A stretch of DNA of 64,000 nucleotides. Origin: Pseudomonas sp. Au-Pse12. GTDB lineage: Bacteria > Pseudomonadota > Gammaproteobacteria > Pseudomonadales > Pseudomonadaceae. Made by a program: the position numbers and the translations under genes. The notes below the pieces were generated by a model that worked only from the letters and a program-made list of their open reading frames with translations, was not told where the DNA came from and searched no databases. The stretch is taken from NCBI RefSeq assembly GCF_021341665.1, contig NZ_JAJTTH010000001.1, positions 744,001-808,000 on the forward strand, written 5' to 3'. Positions 19,604-28,508 of this stretch are shown here, in pieces. How positions within the stretch are numbered: position 1 is the first letter of the stretch; every line of letters begins with the position of its first letter.

Positions 19604-19611
19604 GAGGCTTC

Positions 19612-20286
19612 CTAAAACTTGACCTTGAGTGCACTTTTCTTGGGTAGCTCCTGAGCGGGGGCGCCATAGTAAATGCGCTCCGGCTCCTGCAAGTGCTTGT
19701 TGACGAGCGAACCAGAAGCCACCACGCAATCACGCGCGATATTGATCCGGTCGTTAATTGTCGCGTTGACGCCGATGAACGAAGAGCTACCGATCCGGCA
19801 ATAACCGGAAACGACTACGTGGGAAGACAAGAAGCAATTGTCTTCGATCACCGAACGATGCCCGATATGGTTGCCGCTCCACAGAATCACGTTGTTGCCG
19901 ATCTCAACGAAAGGCTGGACGGTGTTGTGCTCAAAGATAAAGCAGTTGTCGCCGATTTTTGCATTGCGCCAGACAAAGGCGCGAGAACTGATATAGGTTG
20001 CGCAGGTGTACCCAAGCTCCTTCACCGCCAGATATAGGCGGGTACGCAACCGGTTCAGGCCTGAAGCGGGGATTGCCACGAAGGCTTCATGCGCCTCAGC
20101 GGGAAAGTGCTGCTGCAAATCTTCAAATGCCACGATCGGCAGGTCATACAGAGACTTTTCCTGCAAATAGTCGCGTTCGACGGCAAAACCGACAACTTCG
20201 TAGGAAGAGTCGTAGGTAAAGTACTCGTAAGCGATCATTGCGAGCTCGCCAGCTCCAACAATGACTAGTTTGTTATTTTTTTCCAT
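19612..20286 (-). CDS. PglD/NeuD-type sugar N-acetyltransferase, FdtC-like
   Basis: This 224-residue protein has an amino-terminal Rossmann-like unit (LVIVGAGELAMIAYEYF) followed by left-handed beta-helix repeats, the PglD/NeuD arrangement. HTVQPFVEIG and HIGHRSVIED carry the histidines that serve as base in this family. Located between the rmlC-fdtA fusion and fdtB, it is the probable N-acetyltransferase completing dTDP-Fuc3NAc, the role FdtC plays in other bacteria. The ATG at 20286 is preceded by GGAGG and overlaps the end of the upstream gene by 14 bases. Another acyl group or O-acetylation cannot be excluded. Confidence 0.72.
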   Translation of the reverse strand: MEKNNKLVIVGAGELAMIAYEYFTYDSSYEVVGFAVERDYLQEKSLYDLPIVAFEDLQQHFPAEAHEAFVAIPASGLNRLRTRLYLAVKELGYTCATYISSRAFVWRNAKIGDNCFIFEHNTVQPFVEIGNNVILWSGNHIGHRSVIEDNCFLSSHVVVSGYCRIGSSSFIGVNATINDRINIARDCVVASGSLVNKHLQEPERIYYGAPAQELPKKSALKVKF

Positions 20287-21271
20287 TGGCAACCTCCTTC
20301 ACAAAGTCGTCGTAGTTACGGATGTAGTCCGATTCATCGTAGTGCCCACTGGCGAGCACCATCAGTACGCAGTCCTCACTGAAATCGTGCATTTCCCGCC
20401 AGATGAGATTACGGATAAGGACGCCCTTATTCGGCTCGTCCAACCAGACATCCTGACGACTGCGGCCGTCATCCAGAGTCATCCGACATTTGCCAGAGAC
20501 GCAAATGGCCAGCTGCTGCAAATCACGATGGGCGTGAAAACCGCGACTGACGTCAGCCTGTGTACTGAAAATGTAATACACGCGCTTGATAATAAAAGGC
20601 ACGTTATCGGCGCATTCAAGCGAAATCAGACTACCGCGCTCGTCACCGATCACACGGAATTGCAGAGGTACCACATCGGATTTCGCAGCAGGTACATCCA
20701 CACCTTCGAAGTCCTTGAATGCAGGCGCCTTGCGGTCCTTTTCACTGACATTCGGTTCGCCGATGCCCGGCCACTGGATGGACAGGTCCGGATCGTCCCA
20801 AGCCAGACTGCCCTCACTCTCCTTGCTGTAAACATCTGTGGTCTTGTAAAGGAAGTGGGTATCGTCCTCCAAGGCGATGAAGCCATGGGCGAAACCTTCG
20901 GGAATCCACATCATTTTGCGATTTTCCGCAGTCAGCTCCTCTCCGACCCACATGCCATAGGTAGGCGAACCTTTGCGGATATCCACAGCAACATCCCAAG
21001 CAGCCCCTTTGACTACACGGACAAGCTTGCCTTGAGCATGTGGTGCGAGCTGGAAGTGCAATCCACGCAAGACACCTTTCTTCGAGCTGGAATGATTGTC
21101 CTGAATGAGTGGGCGAGGAAGCGCAAGCCCCAAGGCTCTCAGGCAAGCATGAAACGCTGGCTCGTTGAAGGTTTCCATAAACCAGCCGCGATCATCGTCA
21201 AATACATTGGGCTCGATAACAACGACATCAGGAATCCTTGTCTGTGTAAGTTTCAAAAACAATAGCTCCAT
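20273..21271 (-). CDS. RmlC-FdtA fusion: dTDP-4-keto-sugar 3,5-epimerase plus 3,4-ketoisomerase
   Basis: This 332-residue protein joins two cupin enzymes. Residues 1 to about 180 are RmlC-like: RGLHFQ at 69-74 carries the catalytic histidine, K82 and HGF at 129-131 follow, and TDVYSKESEGSLAWDDP matches the RmlC carboxy-terminal region. Residues about 200-332 are FdtA/WxcM-like: KRVYYIF and RGFHAHRDLQQLAI. Both domains act on dTDP-4-keto-6-deoxyglucose, one leading to L-rhamnose-type sugars and the other to 3-amino sugars. A structural rather than catalytic role for the RmlC part is possible. The ATG at 21271 lacks a good binding site; a TTG a few codons later follows GGAG and could be used. 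Confidence 0.82.
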   Translation of the reverse strand: MELLFLKLTQTRIPDVVVIEPNVFDDDRGWFMETFNEPAFHACLRALGLALPRPLIQDNHSSSKKGVLRGLHFQLAPHAQGKLVRVVKGAAWDVAVDIRKGSPTYGMWVGEELTAENRKMMWIPEGFAHGFIALEDDTHFLYKTTDVYSKESEGSLAWDDPDLSIQWPGIGEPNVSEKDRKAPAFKDFEGVDVPAAKSDVVPLQFRVIGDERGSLISLECADNVPFIIKRVYYIFSTQADVSRGFHAHRDLQQLAICVSGKCRMTLDDGRSRQDVWLDEPNKGVLIRNLIWREMHDFSEDCVLMVLASGHYDESDYIRNYDDFVKEVANGKK

Positions 21272-21504
21272 TCAGTATGCGAAGCATATTTTACCGATCC
21301 GTAGTCTAACTCCATGAAACCATTCAGGAGATTCGCCCGAAGCCACGAGGCCACATTATCGTGGGTCGGTAGTTGCCCAGCCCACCCAATCGATCGTTAA
21401 AGGGTCTGACTACGGCGCAAAATTTGGAATTATAGAACGAGCCGCCACCCTACTGATACCACTAAATCGCAGGGTGGCGGCAAGACAATTGCTTTGGTGC
21501 CTAT

Positions 21505-22854
21505 TTAGTCATGCACCAGAGTCTTGGTAGGAGTCACGTGCAGCGTGGAGGTAGTACTGTCCAGCGTGACAGGACTGACTACAGCCGTTTTTCTGCTACG
21601 AATGAAGTATCGCAACAGGGCAACGGCAATACCGAGAATTGACCCCAGCACAGCGCCCAGCACAATCAGGAGGGATTTCTTAGGTCGGATTGGCGAGGCC
21701 GGCTGCACGGCATAACGATCGATATCGACCAGTTGTAGTGCTTGGCGATCGACATTCAATTCTGAGAGACGCAAACGCTCGCTACGCTGTCCTTCGACAT
21801 TGGCCAAGAACAGATCCTCGTTGGAGCGTTTCTTGAGCATTTCGATTTCACGGTTGTCTTGAAGCACCTGCAATTCGTGAAAAATCTGTGCGACCCGAGC
21901 CTCGGTAAACTCATCCGATTTACGCTGGAGCAAGGCAGTGCGCTCAGCCTCCAGCGATTCAGCTCCCATAAAGTAAAGCGGGATCTGCTGATAATTGACT
22001 TCGGTACGAATCACGTTAGTCGGATTCTTGTACGCGGTATCACCCAGCGCGGAAGGTGCAGTGGGTTTGATGATGCCTAGCGAACGAGCAATCTTGATCG
22101 ATTCGTCGAGTTGGGCTATCCGGAACTTGCGCGCGGTCTTCAATTGCTGACGCAAAGCGCTCAGTTCGTCCTGAAGTTGCGCGCGACGGATATTGTCACC
22201 TTCCTGAAGACGAGCAATACGTGCACGCTTTTCGATGTCGTAGGCTGCACGTGCGGCATCCAGACTCCTATCGATCTCACTGATGCGGTTCTTAAGAACC
22301 ACATCAAATTCGTCCGCGATACGTTGCCGTTCGGCACGCACTGCGAAATCTACGAAGCCGTTGAGCACCTCAGCCCCCTTCAAAGCGCCAGAATAATTTA
22401 ACTCAAGCGATACCGAGGGAGGCATACTAATGGCCTTAGAGCCATCATCAACTTTCACCCGTAGAAAATCACGATTGAAGTCTTCGAAATTCTGCTCGAA
22501 GCTGTTCCCAGCAGTTCCCAGGTCTTTGAAAAGCGCACTATTTTCGCGATAAAACGCCTGCCGGACCTCATATGACTCCAATGCTCCGGCAACTTTTAAA
22601 AGTGCCGACTCGGGAGAAATGGAATAAATTCCCGAGCGATTGAGCGAATCGAGGTGTTTGATGGAGACCGGCCGCAGTACACTGGTTACTAGGTACTCCG
22701 GGGTCGCAAGAAATGCATAAACTCCAGCACACAGAGCCAGGCTCCCCGCCATTTGAATAATTAGGAGCTTTTGCTTCCAGACTGATCTTATCAAGGCATA
22801 GAGATCAATTTCAGCCAACGCTGAAGAAGACGGGAAATGATTGATGCTGCTCAC
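21505..22854 (-). CDS. wzz: Wzz-type O-antigen chain length regulator
   Basis: This 449-residue protein has two membrane helices, at about 32-50 and near 390-410, flanking a long coiled-coil periplasmic region rich in Arg, Glu and Gln. The second helix is preceded by ASPIRPKKSLLIVLGA, the proline-containing motif of polysaccharide co-polymerases. It would set O-antigen chain length with Wzy. It begins with GTG at 22854. It is the first gene of the cluster, separated by 233 bases from the rmlC-fdtA gene, so there may be a second promoter between them. Confidence 0.88.
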   Translation of the reverse strand: MSSINHFPSSSALAEIDLYALIRSVWKQKLLIIQMAGSLALCAGVYAFLATPEYLVTSVLRPVSIKHLDSLNRSGIYSISPESALLKVAGALESYEVRQAFYRENSALFKDLGTAGNSFEQNFEDFNRDFLRVKVDDGSKAISMPPSVSLELNYSGALKGAEVLNGFVDFAVRAERQRIADEFDVVLKNRISEIDRSLDAARAAYDIEKRARIARLQEGDNIRRAQLQDELSALRQQLKTARKFRIAQLDESIKIARSLGIIKPTAPSALGDTAYKNPTNVIRTEVNYQQIPLYFMGAESLEAERTALLQRKSDEFTEARVAQIFHELQVLQDNREIEMLKKRSNEDLFLANVEGQRSERLRLSELNVDRQALQLVDIDRYAVQPASPIRPKKSLLIVLGAVLGSILGIAVALLRYFIRSRKTAVVSPVTLDSTTSTLHVTPTKTLVHD

Positions 22855-22982
22855 TATCGGACCTGCCTTGGAATATAATACATCTCAGTGTCGACCCCTT
22901 TCGCTCTATCAAAGGTCTCACGAAGCCAACAGCTTTTAACTTTGTTCAAACAGCCCGCATTCTGCCAGTATCGTGAGCCTTT

Positions 22983-23005
22983 GCAAGAAAAAGGTCCTTT
23001 CTTGC
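22983..23005. repeat. Inverted repeat upstream of wzz
   Basis: The arms GCAAGAAA and TTTCTTGC form a perfect eight-base inverted repeat with a seven-base loop, about 130 bases before the wzz start. It could be a leader hairpin or a protein binding site. Confidence 0.45.
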
Positions 23006-23097
23006 TACCTTTTCTGATCAAAAATGAACCGTTTATCAAGGGCAAAGACCCCGTGTGTGAGCTTGCAACTACCTGGTTTGTCAACTCAAGCAATCAG

Positions 23098-23129
23098 GTC
23101 CGAATGTCAGACATTACTGACATACGGAC
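23098..23129. repeat. Long hairpin between pelG and wzz
   Basis: GTCCGAATGTCAG and CTGACATACGGAC pair with one mismatch in 13 around a six-base loop. No T-run follows on either strand, so it may be a Rho-assisted stop for the pel transcript or an operator in front of wzz. Confidence 0.5.
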
Positions 23130-23261
23130 TCACATAAGACATGTCGGCTGGTCCATGCTCCCAAACATTCCAGCTGCACGGCCGTGTGGTTCAACGCAGC
23201 TGTTGGTAGCTCTGCGTCAACCTCTACAAAACAGATATCCATCTCCCCCGCTCCCCCTGCC

Positions 23262-24632
23262 TCAACGCGAAAGCATGAAGGTCTCGTACTCCAGGTCATC
23301 CAGCGCCGTCGACAGCCGGGCCAGCCCCAGCAAGACGCAGACCAGCAGCGACAAGGTAAAGCCATAGCCGAAGAAGCTCGGCCCCAGGTGCAGGCTGAGC
23401 AGGGTCAGGATGGCGTTGAGGGCGACAAACAGCAGGCACAGTTCAAGCACGATGGCGCGTTTGTCGAGGTAGAAAAACACGTTGAGAATCGCCATGAACA
23501 CCACCTGGATGCTCACCCCGATCAGGTCGATGTAGAACAGCGGCAGGTAGTAGCTGGACATCCCCAGCCATTCCAGCAGGCGCGGGCCAAAGAGGAACAG
23601 CAGCACCACCGTCAGCCCCTGGACCTTGCAGATTTCCAGCAGGCCCTGGCGGATCGAGAAGGTCATCTCGGCTTTCAGCGAGCCGATGTGCTGCAAGGTC
23701 TCGCCGTCGCGCACGGCGCGGAACAGGCGGTCGTACCACTCGGCGAAGTCGGTTTCGATGCGCACCAGGAACACCGCCATGCCGGGAATGATCGCCAGGT
23801 AGGCGAGGAAGATCGGCAGGTCGTAGAGAATCGAGGCGCGCATCGGCCCGATCACCTGGCTCGAGGTGTCCGGGTTGAACCAGAAGATGAACTTGTCGAT
23901 CCAGATCCCCAGGTTGTAGCAAAGCCCGGTCAACAGCAGGCTGACAAACACCTGGCGGCGGTCGAGAAAGTCGAAGGCCACCAGTTTTTCGGCGCGGTAC
24001 TCGCGCAGGATGTCGTAGAGAAACAGGAACAGCAGCGTGCTGTGCCCCAGCAGCAGCGCCAGCAGCAAGCCTTCCATGCCCATGTGCCGCAGGAAGAACG
24101 CGCTGCCGACCATCAAGCCATAGCCCACCAGCATCACCAGGAGGATGCGGTTATAGGCCTTCATCCCGGAGAGGAAGATGATCACCAGCCACAGGTTGCA
24201 CAGCACCACGAAGTTGGCCAGGGTCAGCAGGCGGTAGATCAGCGGCTGGTCGAACAGGCTGAGCAGCAACAGGATGCCCAGTGCCCCGGAACCCAGGGTC
24301 ACCAGCAGCAGCACGCCGATCAGGTTCGGCAGGATCTGCTCGTACTTGCGCTCGAACAGGCGGTCGGAGACGAAACGGGTAAAGAACAGCTGCAGGCCGC
24401 CAGTGAGAATCAGCGAGGTGGCCATCAGGTAGGTCACGGTAATCAGGAACTGGCGGATCAGCACCTCCGGCACCACCAGCCCCAGGCTGATGACCCCTAC
24501 CAGCATCACGCTGAGAATCGACAGCACCCAGGGCCCGGAGCTGATCAGGCCGGCATAGACATAGGCGTGCAGGGTCGCCGTGTAGGAGTCGCGGGAGAGA
24601 ATCTTGCGCAGTTCGAAACCGATGCCGGCCAT
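23262..24632 (-). CDS. pelG: Pel polysaccharide inner-membrane transporter PelG
   Basis: This 456-residue, highly hydrophobic protein has about twelve membrane helices and belongs to the polysaccharide transporter/MOP group. It starts MAGIGFELRKILSRDSYTAT, typical of PelG, and its length equals that of the P. aeruginosa protein. It forms the inner-membrane part of Pel synthesis and export together with PelD, PelE and PelF. It follows pelF with no gap (24633/24632) and is the last gene of the operon. Confidence 0.95.
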   Translation of the reverse strand: MAGIGFELRKILSRDSYTATLHAYVYAGLISSGPWVLSILSVMLVGVISLGLVVPEVLIRQFLITVTYLMATSLILTGGLQLFFTRFVSDRLFERKYEQILPNLIGVLLLVTLGSGALGILLLLSLFDQPLIYRLLTLANFVVLCNLWLVIIFLSGMKAYNRILLVMLVGYGLMVGSAFFLRHMGMEGLLLALLLGHSTLLFLFLYDILREYRAEKLVAFDFLDRRQVFVSLLLTGLCYNLGIWIDKFIFWFNPDTSSQVIGPMRASILYDLPIFLAYLAIIPGMAVFLVRIETDFAEWYDRLFRAVRDGETLQHIGSLKAEMTFSIRQGLLEICKVQGLTVVLLFLFGPRLLEWLGMSSYYLPLFYIDLIGVSIQVVFMAILNVFFYLDKRAIVLELCLLFVALNAILTLLSLHLGPSFFGYGFTLSLLVCVLLGLARLSTALDDLEYETFMLSR

Positions 24633-26165
24633 TTACACAGCCTCCTTGTGTGGGGTGCCGATGGCCGTGTGATAAAGCGTGCGGTAGCGCTCGAGCATCA
24701 ACGTCTCGCTGTAGTAGCGATGCACCCGCAACAGGCCGGCGGCCTGGGCCGATGTCCAGCGCTCGGGGCTGCGCAGCAGGTCGATGATCGCCTGGGAGGT
24801 GGCTTGCGGATCGGCGATCGCCACCACTTCCCCGGCCAGGCCGAGATCGCGGTCGGCGGCCACGCCGCCCTCGATCAGTTCGCGGCAGGAACCGACGTCG
24901 CTGCTGACCACCGGCGTGCCGGCGGCCCAGGCTTCGAGAATCACCAGCGGTTGCGCCTCGCTGATGGAGGTCAGCACCATCAGGCCCAGTTGCGGCAGGA
25001 TCTCCTGGATTTTCTGGAAGCCGAGGAACAGCACCTTCTGCTCCAGCCCCAGGCTGGCCACCAGGCTGCGACACTCGGTGACGTACTCGGGGTCTTCCTC
25101 TTCCGGGCCGACGATCCAGCCTTCGACCTCGGGCATCACGCTGACCACTCCACGCATGGCCCGCAGGAAGGTCTTCACATCCTTGATCGGCACCACCCGG
25201 CCGATCAGCCCGACCACGGGCGCGATGCCGGCCGGCCGGGACTCCAGGGCCTGGGTCCAGAGCTGCAGGTCGATGCCGTTGGGAATCACCTGGGTGCGTT
25301 CCGGCGGTGCGCCATCCTTGATCTGCCGTTGGCGGTTGCCGTCGTACAAGGCAATGATCTGGTCGGCGCTCTCGTAGACCAGATGGCCGATGCGTTCGAA
25401 AAAACGCACCCAGAGCATGCGGATGTAACCGGAGCCGGAATCCATGCTGTCGTTCAGCGCCTGGTTGCTGCTTTCGGCGATCCAGCTGGCCTGGGCCAGG
25501 TCGATCTTGCGCTCCTTGGTGTAGATGCCGTGTTCGCTGAGCAGGAACTGGCAGCCCCACAGTTGCTTGAGGATGCAGCCCACCAACCCGGCGTAGCCGG
25601 TGGAAATCGAGTGCAGGACCCGCGCCCGCGGCATCTGCCGGGCGGCATTGGCCAGCATCAGCAGGGGCGACTGCATGGTGCGCAGGGTCCAGAAGTAGTT
25701 GACAAACGAAGGGTCGGCGCAGTGCTGCTCGTAGCCTTCGGTCAGGGCTTCCCAGCTGGGGCGACTGTAGAGCACGTCGTCCAGGGTGATGCGCCCCTGG
25801 GCCAGCGCCGCGAGCACGCCGATGCCCAGTTCGGCGGCGGGCTTCTCCGGGTTGTGCAGGTAGCGATAGAGGTTGCTCAACTCGTCCAGCGACGCGCTGT
25901 GGGCTACCCGCTTGTGCTTGGGATTGCGCCAGGCCTCCTCCAGGTAGACCTCTTCGATGTGCACCACGTTGGCCGGGATTTCATAGCGCCGCTGCCCATA
26001 GGCCTCGCGCTGGCCGCCAATGAACAGCACCGAAAAACTCAACTGCGGCAGGCCGAGGATCATCTGATGGATCCAGCTGGACACACCGCCGCGCACGTAG
26101 GGCCAGGTGCCCTCGAGCAGCAGGCAGACATCGGCGATGGGCGTTGAATCGGGGGTTTTCTTCAT
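24633..26165 (-). CDS. pelF: Pel polysaccharide glycosyltransferase PelF
   Basis: This 510-residue GT4-family enzyme has no membrane segment. The amino terminus (CLLLEGTWPYVRGGVSSW) carries the glycine loop of the family. SEAQPLVILEAWAAGTPVVS near 400-420 is the EX7E-type donor site. It polymerises Pel, a cationic galactosamine-rich polymer, from UDP-GalNAc/GlcNAc in the cytoplasm next to the PelDEG membrane complex. It overlaps the end of pelE by four bases. The length agrees with the family (about 507). Confidence 0.95.
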   Translation of the reverse strand: MKKTPDSTPIADVCLLLEGTWPYVRGGVSSWIHQMILGLPQLSFSVLFIGGQREAYGQRRYEIPANVVHIEEVYLEEAWRNPKHKRVAHSASLDELSNLYRYLHNPEKPAAELGIGVLAALAQGRITLDDVLYSRPSWEALTEGYEQHCADPSFVNYFWTLRTMQSPLLMLANAARQMPRARVLHSISTGYAGLVGCILKQLWGCQFLLSEHGIYTKERKIDLAQASWIAESSNQALNDSMDSGSGYIRMLWVRFFERIGHLVYESADQIIALYDGNRQRQIKDGAPPERTQVIPNGIDLQLWTQALESRPAGIAPVVGLIGRVVPIKDVKTFLRAMRGVVSVMPEVEGWIVGPEEEDPEYVTECRSLVASLGLEQKVLFLGFQKIQEILPQLGLMVLTSISEAQPLVILEAWAAGTPVVSSDVGSCRELIEGGVAADRDLGLAGEVVAIADPQATSQAIIDLLRSPERWTSAQAAGLLRVHRYYSETLMLERYRTLYHTAIGTPHKEAV

Positions 26166-27151
26166 GTCCAGGTCCTTACCAGCCCGGCAAAGGGCGGACG
26201 TTGCTGCATCTCCAGCGGCAGGCTTCGCAACAGCTCGGGGATCTCGGCATAACGGCCGCTCTCAAAGGCAATTTCGGCCCGGAACGGCAGCACCTTGGCC
26301 GGGTCCATGCCCGCTTCCTGGGCCTGGTGCATGTGCAGGCGCGCCTTGCCGATATCACCGCGCTCAAGCGCAATGCGCCCGGCCAGCAACAGCAATTCGC
26401 CGCCCTCGCCCCGCTTCAGCGCCTGCTCGGCATGCTCGCCGGCTTGGCCGAGCACGTGCTGCTGGACACTGCCCTGGGCCAGGCCCAGGTAGGCCAGCTC
26501 CCAGTACCAGCGAGCCAGCGTCGCATGCAGGGCGCCGGCTTTCTGTGGCGCCGCGCCCGGCAACTGTTCGAGGGACGACTGGATCCGCTGGTTGATATCG
26601 GTTTCCTGCTTGTCGAGCATCGAATACGCCAGCAGGCGCACGTCGTCGCTGGGGTCGCCCAGGGCCAGCTTGAGGATCGGCACCGCTTCCTTGCCCGGCA
26701 TCCTGCGGGTGGCGAGCAGTGCCGCCAGGCGCTGGTCCGGGTCCGGGGCATGGCGCAACACATCCTGCAGGCCGCTGTCGCCGAAGGTCGGCGAGTGCAG
26801 TTGGGTCTGGGCGCGAAACGGCAGGTCGGGAATGCCCACCGCCTGCCACATCTGCGCCTCGCGCTTGCGTGGCAGGTACAGCGCCGGAAAGATCGCGGCA
26901 ATCACCCCGACGGCACCAATCAGCGGCACAAAGAACGCCAGGCTGAAGATGAACAGCGGGCTCCACGGCAACGGCCGGCGATAACGCGCCGGCAGCAGCA
27001 GCCAGACCGCGGCGGTCAACAAGCCGCAGGCGATACCGTGGGTCATTGCATACAGCAGCGCGATCTGTAGATCAGGCAACTGCGCCGTCAGGCTGGCCCA
27101 GCTGCCGATCTCGAAAAACAGCGCTCCGCTAAACAGCCACTTGCTGATCAT
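26162..27151 (-). CDS. pelE: Pel synthesis membrane protein PelE
   Basis: This 329-residue protein has membrane helices in its first 100 residues and a helical carboxy-terminal half with alanine-rich TPR-like repeats (LGLAQGSVQQHVLGQAGEHA, RIALERGDIGKA). PelE is a scaffold of the inner-membrane Pel synthase with PelD and PelG. It overlaps the end of pelD by 23 bases and the start of pelF by four. The call rests on gene order and architecture more than on motifs, since PelE sequences vary. Confidence 0.9.
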   Translation of the reverse strand: MISKWLFSGALFFEIGSWASLTAQLPDLQIALLYAMTHGIACGLLTAAVWLLLPARYRRPLPWSPLFIFSLAFFVPLIGAVGVIAAIFPALYLPRKREAQMWQAVGIPDLPFRAQTQLHSPTFGDSGLQDVLRHAPDPDQRLAALLATRRMPGKEAVPILKLALGDPSDDVRLLAYSMLDKQETDINQRIQSSLEQLPGAAPQKAGALHATLARWYWELAYLGLAQGSVQQHVLGQAGEHAEQALKRGEGGELLLLAGRIALERGDIGKARLHMHQAQEAGMDPAKVLPFRAEIAFESGRYAEIPELLRSLPLEMQQRPPFAGLVRTWT

Positions 27152-28508
27152 TCAGGCCACACTCGTTGTACAGAAAGTTACGCAACCCATCGCGTTGCCG
27201 GGCCGACTCCAGGTCGTACGCCAACACGTTGACCCCCAGGCCAGCCAGGTCGACGCTCATGCCGAAGTGTTCGTGCACCAGCTTGCCCAGGCGTGCCAGG
27301 TAGCCCTGGGCGCCCTCGGCGCTGGTCAGCGGCAACAGCACCAGCAAAAGCTCGTGCCCGCGAGCGTTGATAACGCTCAGTTGCAGGTCCAGGCCGCGCT
27401 GGCTGCGCTCGAACAGGCGCGCCAGTTCGTCGTTGTGCTGGGTCAGTTCGAAGGCATACAGGCAACCGGACAAGCCGTGCCGCTCCACGTCCACCAGCGA
27501 GCGCTTGAGCTGGCGAGTGAAGTGCTGGGCATCGGCGCTTTGCAGTTGCAGCACCTGCGAATCCTTGTGCAGCAGGTCGGCGATGTGCCCGGCCAGCAGC
27601 GCCAGCAAGCTCAGGGTGCGTTCCTGGAAGGCGAAGAACGGCATTTGCCGCACCGCAAGGATCGCCAGCACCTGGCCCTGGGTATCGACCAGGGGAATGC
27701 ACGCCTGCAAGGACGAGACGCTGGCCTGGCCGCCGCTGTCCAGCAGCTCCTCACGCACGCTCACCAGTTCCGCCCGCTCCAGGCACAGGCGCACCAGCAA
27801 GTCCTGGTTGTCCAGGGGGCCCATGGTGCCGATCGAGGCCAGCAGGCTCAGTGGCGGCGTGGCGCTGGCGCCCTGCTCCACCCGGTACAGCCCGGCCACC
27901 CGCAGCGAGCCGTACTGCCCCAGCAGGGTCAGCACCGGTTCGGCCAGCAGGCTCAGCGAGTCGCCGCCATTGGGCGCCGCCCGCAGACGCTCGCGCAGCC
28001 CCAGCAACGAGCTGCGCAGGCTCTGGTCGCTGCCGGCCAGGCGCTGTTCCAGGCGGTCGTGGGAGACCCGCAGAATCTGGTGCGCGCGGGTGAAGTCGTC
28101 GAGCCGGTACTGGCGGTATTCGTTGGCCATCTGCAAGCGCAGCAGCCGCCGCTCCCACAGGTCGCGCACCTCGCCCACGAGCATGCCGCAGACCAGCACG
28201 CCAACAATGTAGGAAGGCGCAACCTGGGCGTAACCCGGCACCCCCGACTGGCGCAGGAAAAAGAACGCCGCCACCAGCAGGCTGGCGCTGATCAGGCCGC
28301 GGACGAAGCCGTAGCGCACGCCCAGCAGCAACGGCGCCAGCACCGACCAGGGAAACTCGCCCTGCACCTGCAGCGGGTCTTCGGGGGCCAGCCACAGGCC
28401 GACGCCGATCACCAGGGCCGTCACCAGAAAGGTTTCCAGCCATGACGCTGGGCCGCTGGCACGGGGGGCCAGCACATAGTCCATGTGTGGAGAGTTCATC
28501 TCAGTCAC
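27129..28508 (-). CDS. pelD: c-di-GMP receptor PelD
   Basis: This 459-residue protein has four membrane helices (about 20-110), a short coiled linker, a GAF domain (about 180-315) and a degenerate GGDEF domain. The second-messenger site is intact: RGLD at 371-374 is the RxxD inhibitory-site motif, and R165 matches the distant arginine (R161 in P. aeruginosa) when the same four-residue offset is applied. The GGDEF signature itself is missing, as expected for PelD, so it binds but does not make c-di-GMP. Binding switches on Pel synthesis after translation. It overlaps pelC by four bases. Confidence 0.95.
   Translation of the reverse strand: MTEMNSPHMDYVLAPRASGPASWLETFLVTALVIGVGLWLAPEDPLQVQGEFPWSVLAPLLLGVRYGFVRGLISASLLVAAFFFLRQSGVPGYAQVAPSYIVGVLVCGMLVGEVRDLWERRLLRLQMANEYRQYRLDDFTRAHQILRVSHDRLEQRLAGSDQSLRSSLLGLRERLRAAPNGGDSLSLLAEPVLTLLGQYGSLRVAGLYRVEQGASATPPLSLLASIGTMGPLDNQDLLVRLCLERAELVSVREELLDSGGQASVSSLQACIPLVDTQGQVLAILAVRQMPFFAFQERTLSLLALLAGHIADLLHKDSQVLQLQSADAQHFTRQLKRSLVDVERHGLSGCLYAFELTQHNDELARLFERSQRGLDLQLSVINARGHELLLVLLPLTSAEGAQGYLARLGKLVHEHFGMSVDLAGLGVNVLAYDLESARQRDGLRNFLYNECGLNDQQVAV

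Larger units (their letters stand above)
22855..23261. other. Intergenic region between pelG and the O-antigen cluster
   Basis: This 407-base stretch lies downstream of pelG and upstream of wzz, both on the minus strand. It holds no convincing gene and is less GC-rich than the pel operon. It should contain the O-antigen promoter, but I cannot place -35/-10 boxes with confidence. Two clear inverted repeats lie inside (22983-23005 and 23098-23129). A JUMPStart element was looked for and not found. Confidence 0.5.

Noticed and set aside
22855..23261. JUMPStart/ops element upstream of wzz
   Set aside because: A GTTGGTAGCTCTG stretch near 23200 is faintly similar, but neither the ops core nor the full element is present on either strand.
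23184..26147. 987-codon plus-strand frame across pelG and pelF
   Set aside because: Antisense shadow rich in Gln, His and Asp with no domain; pelG and pelF on the other strand are certain.
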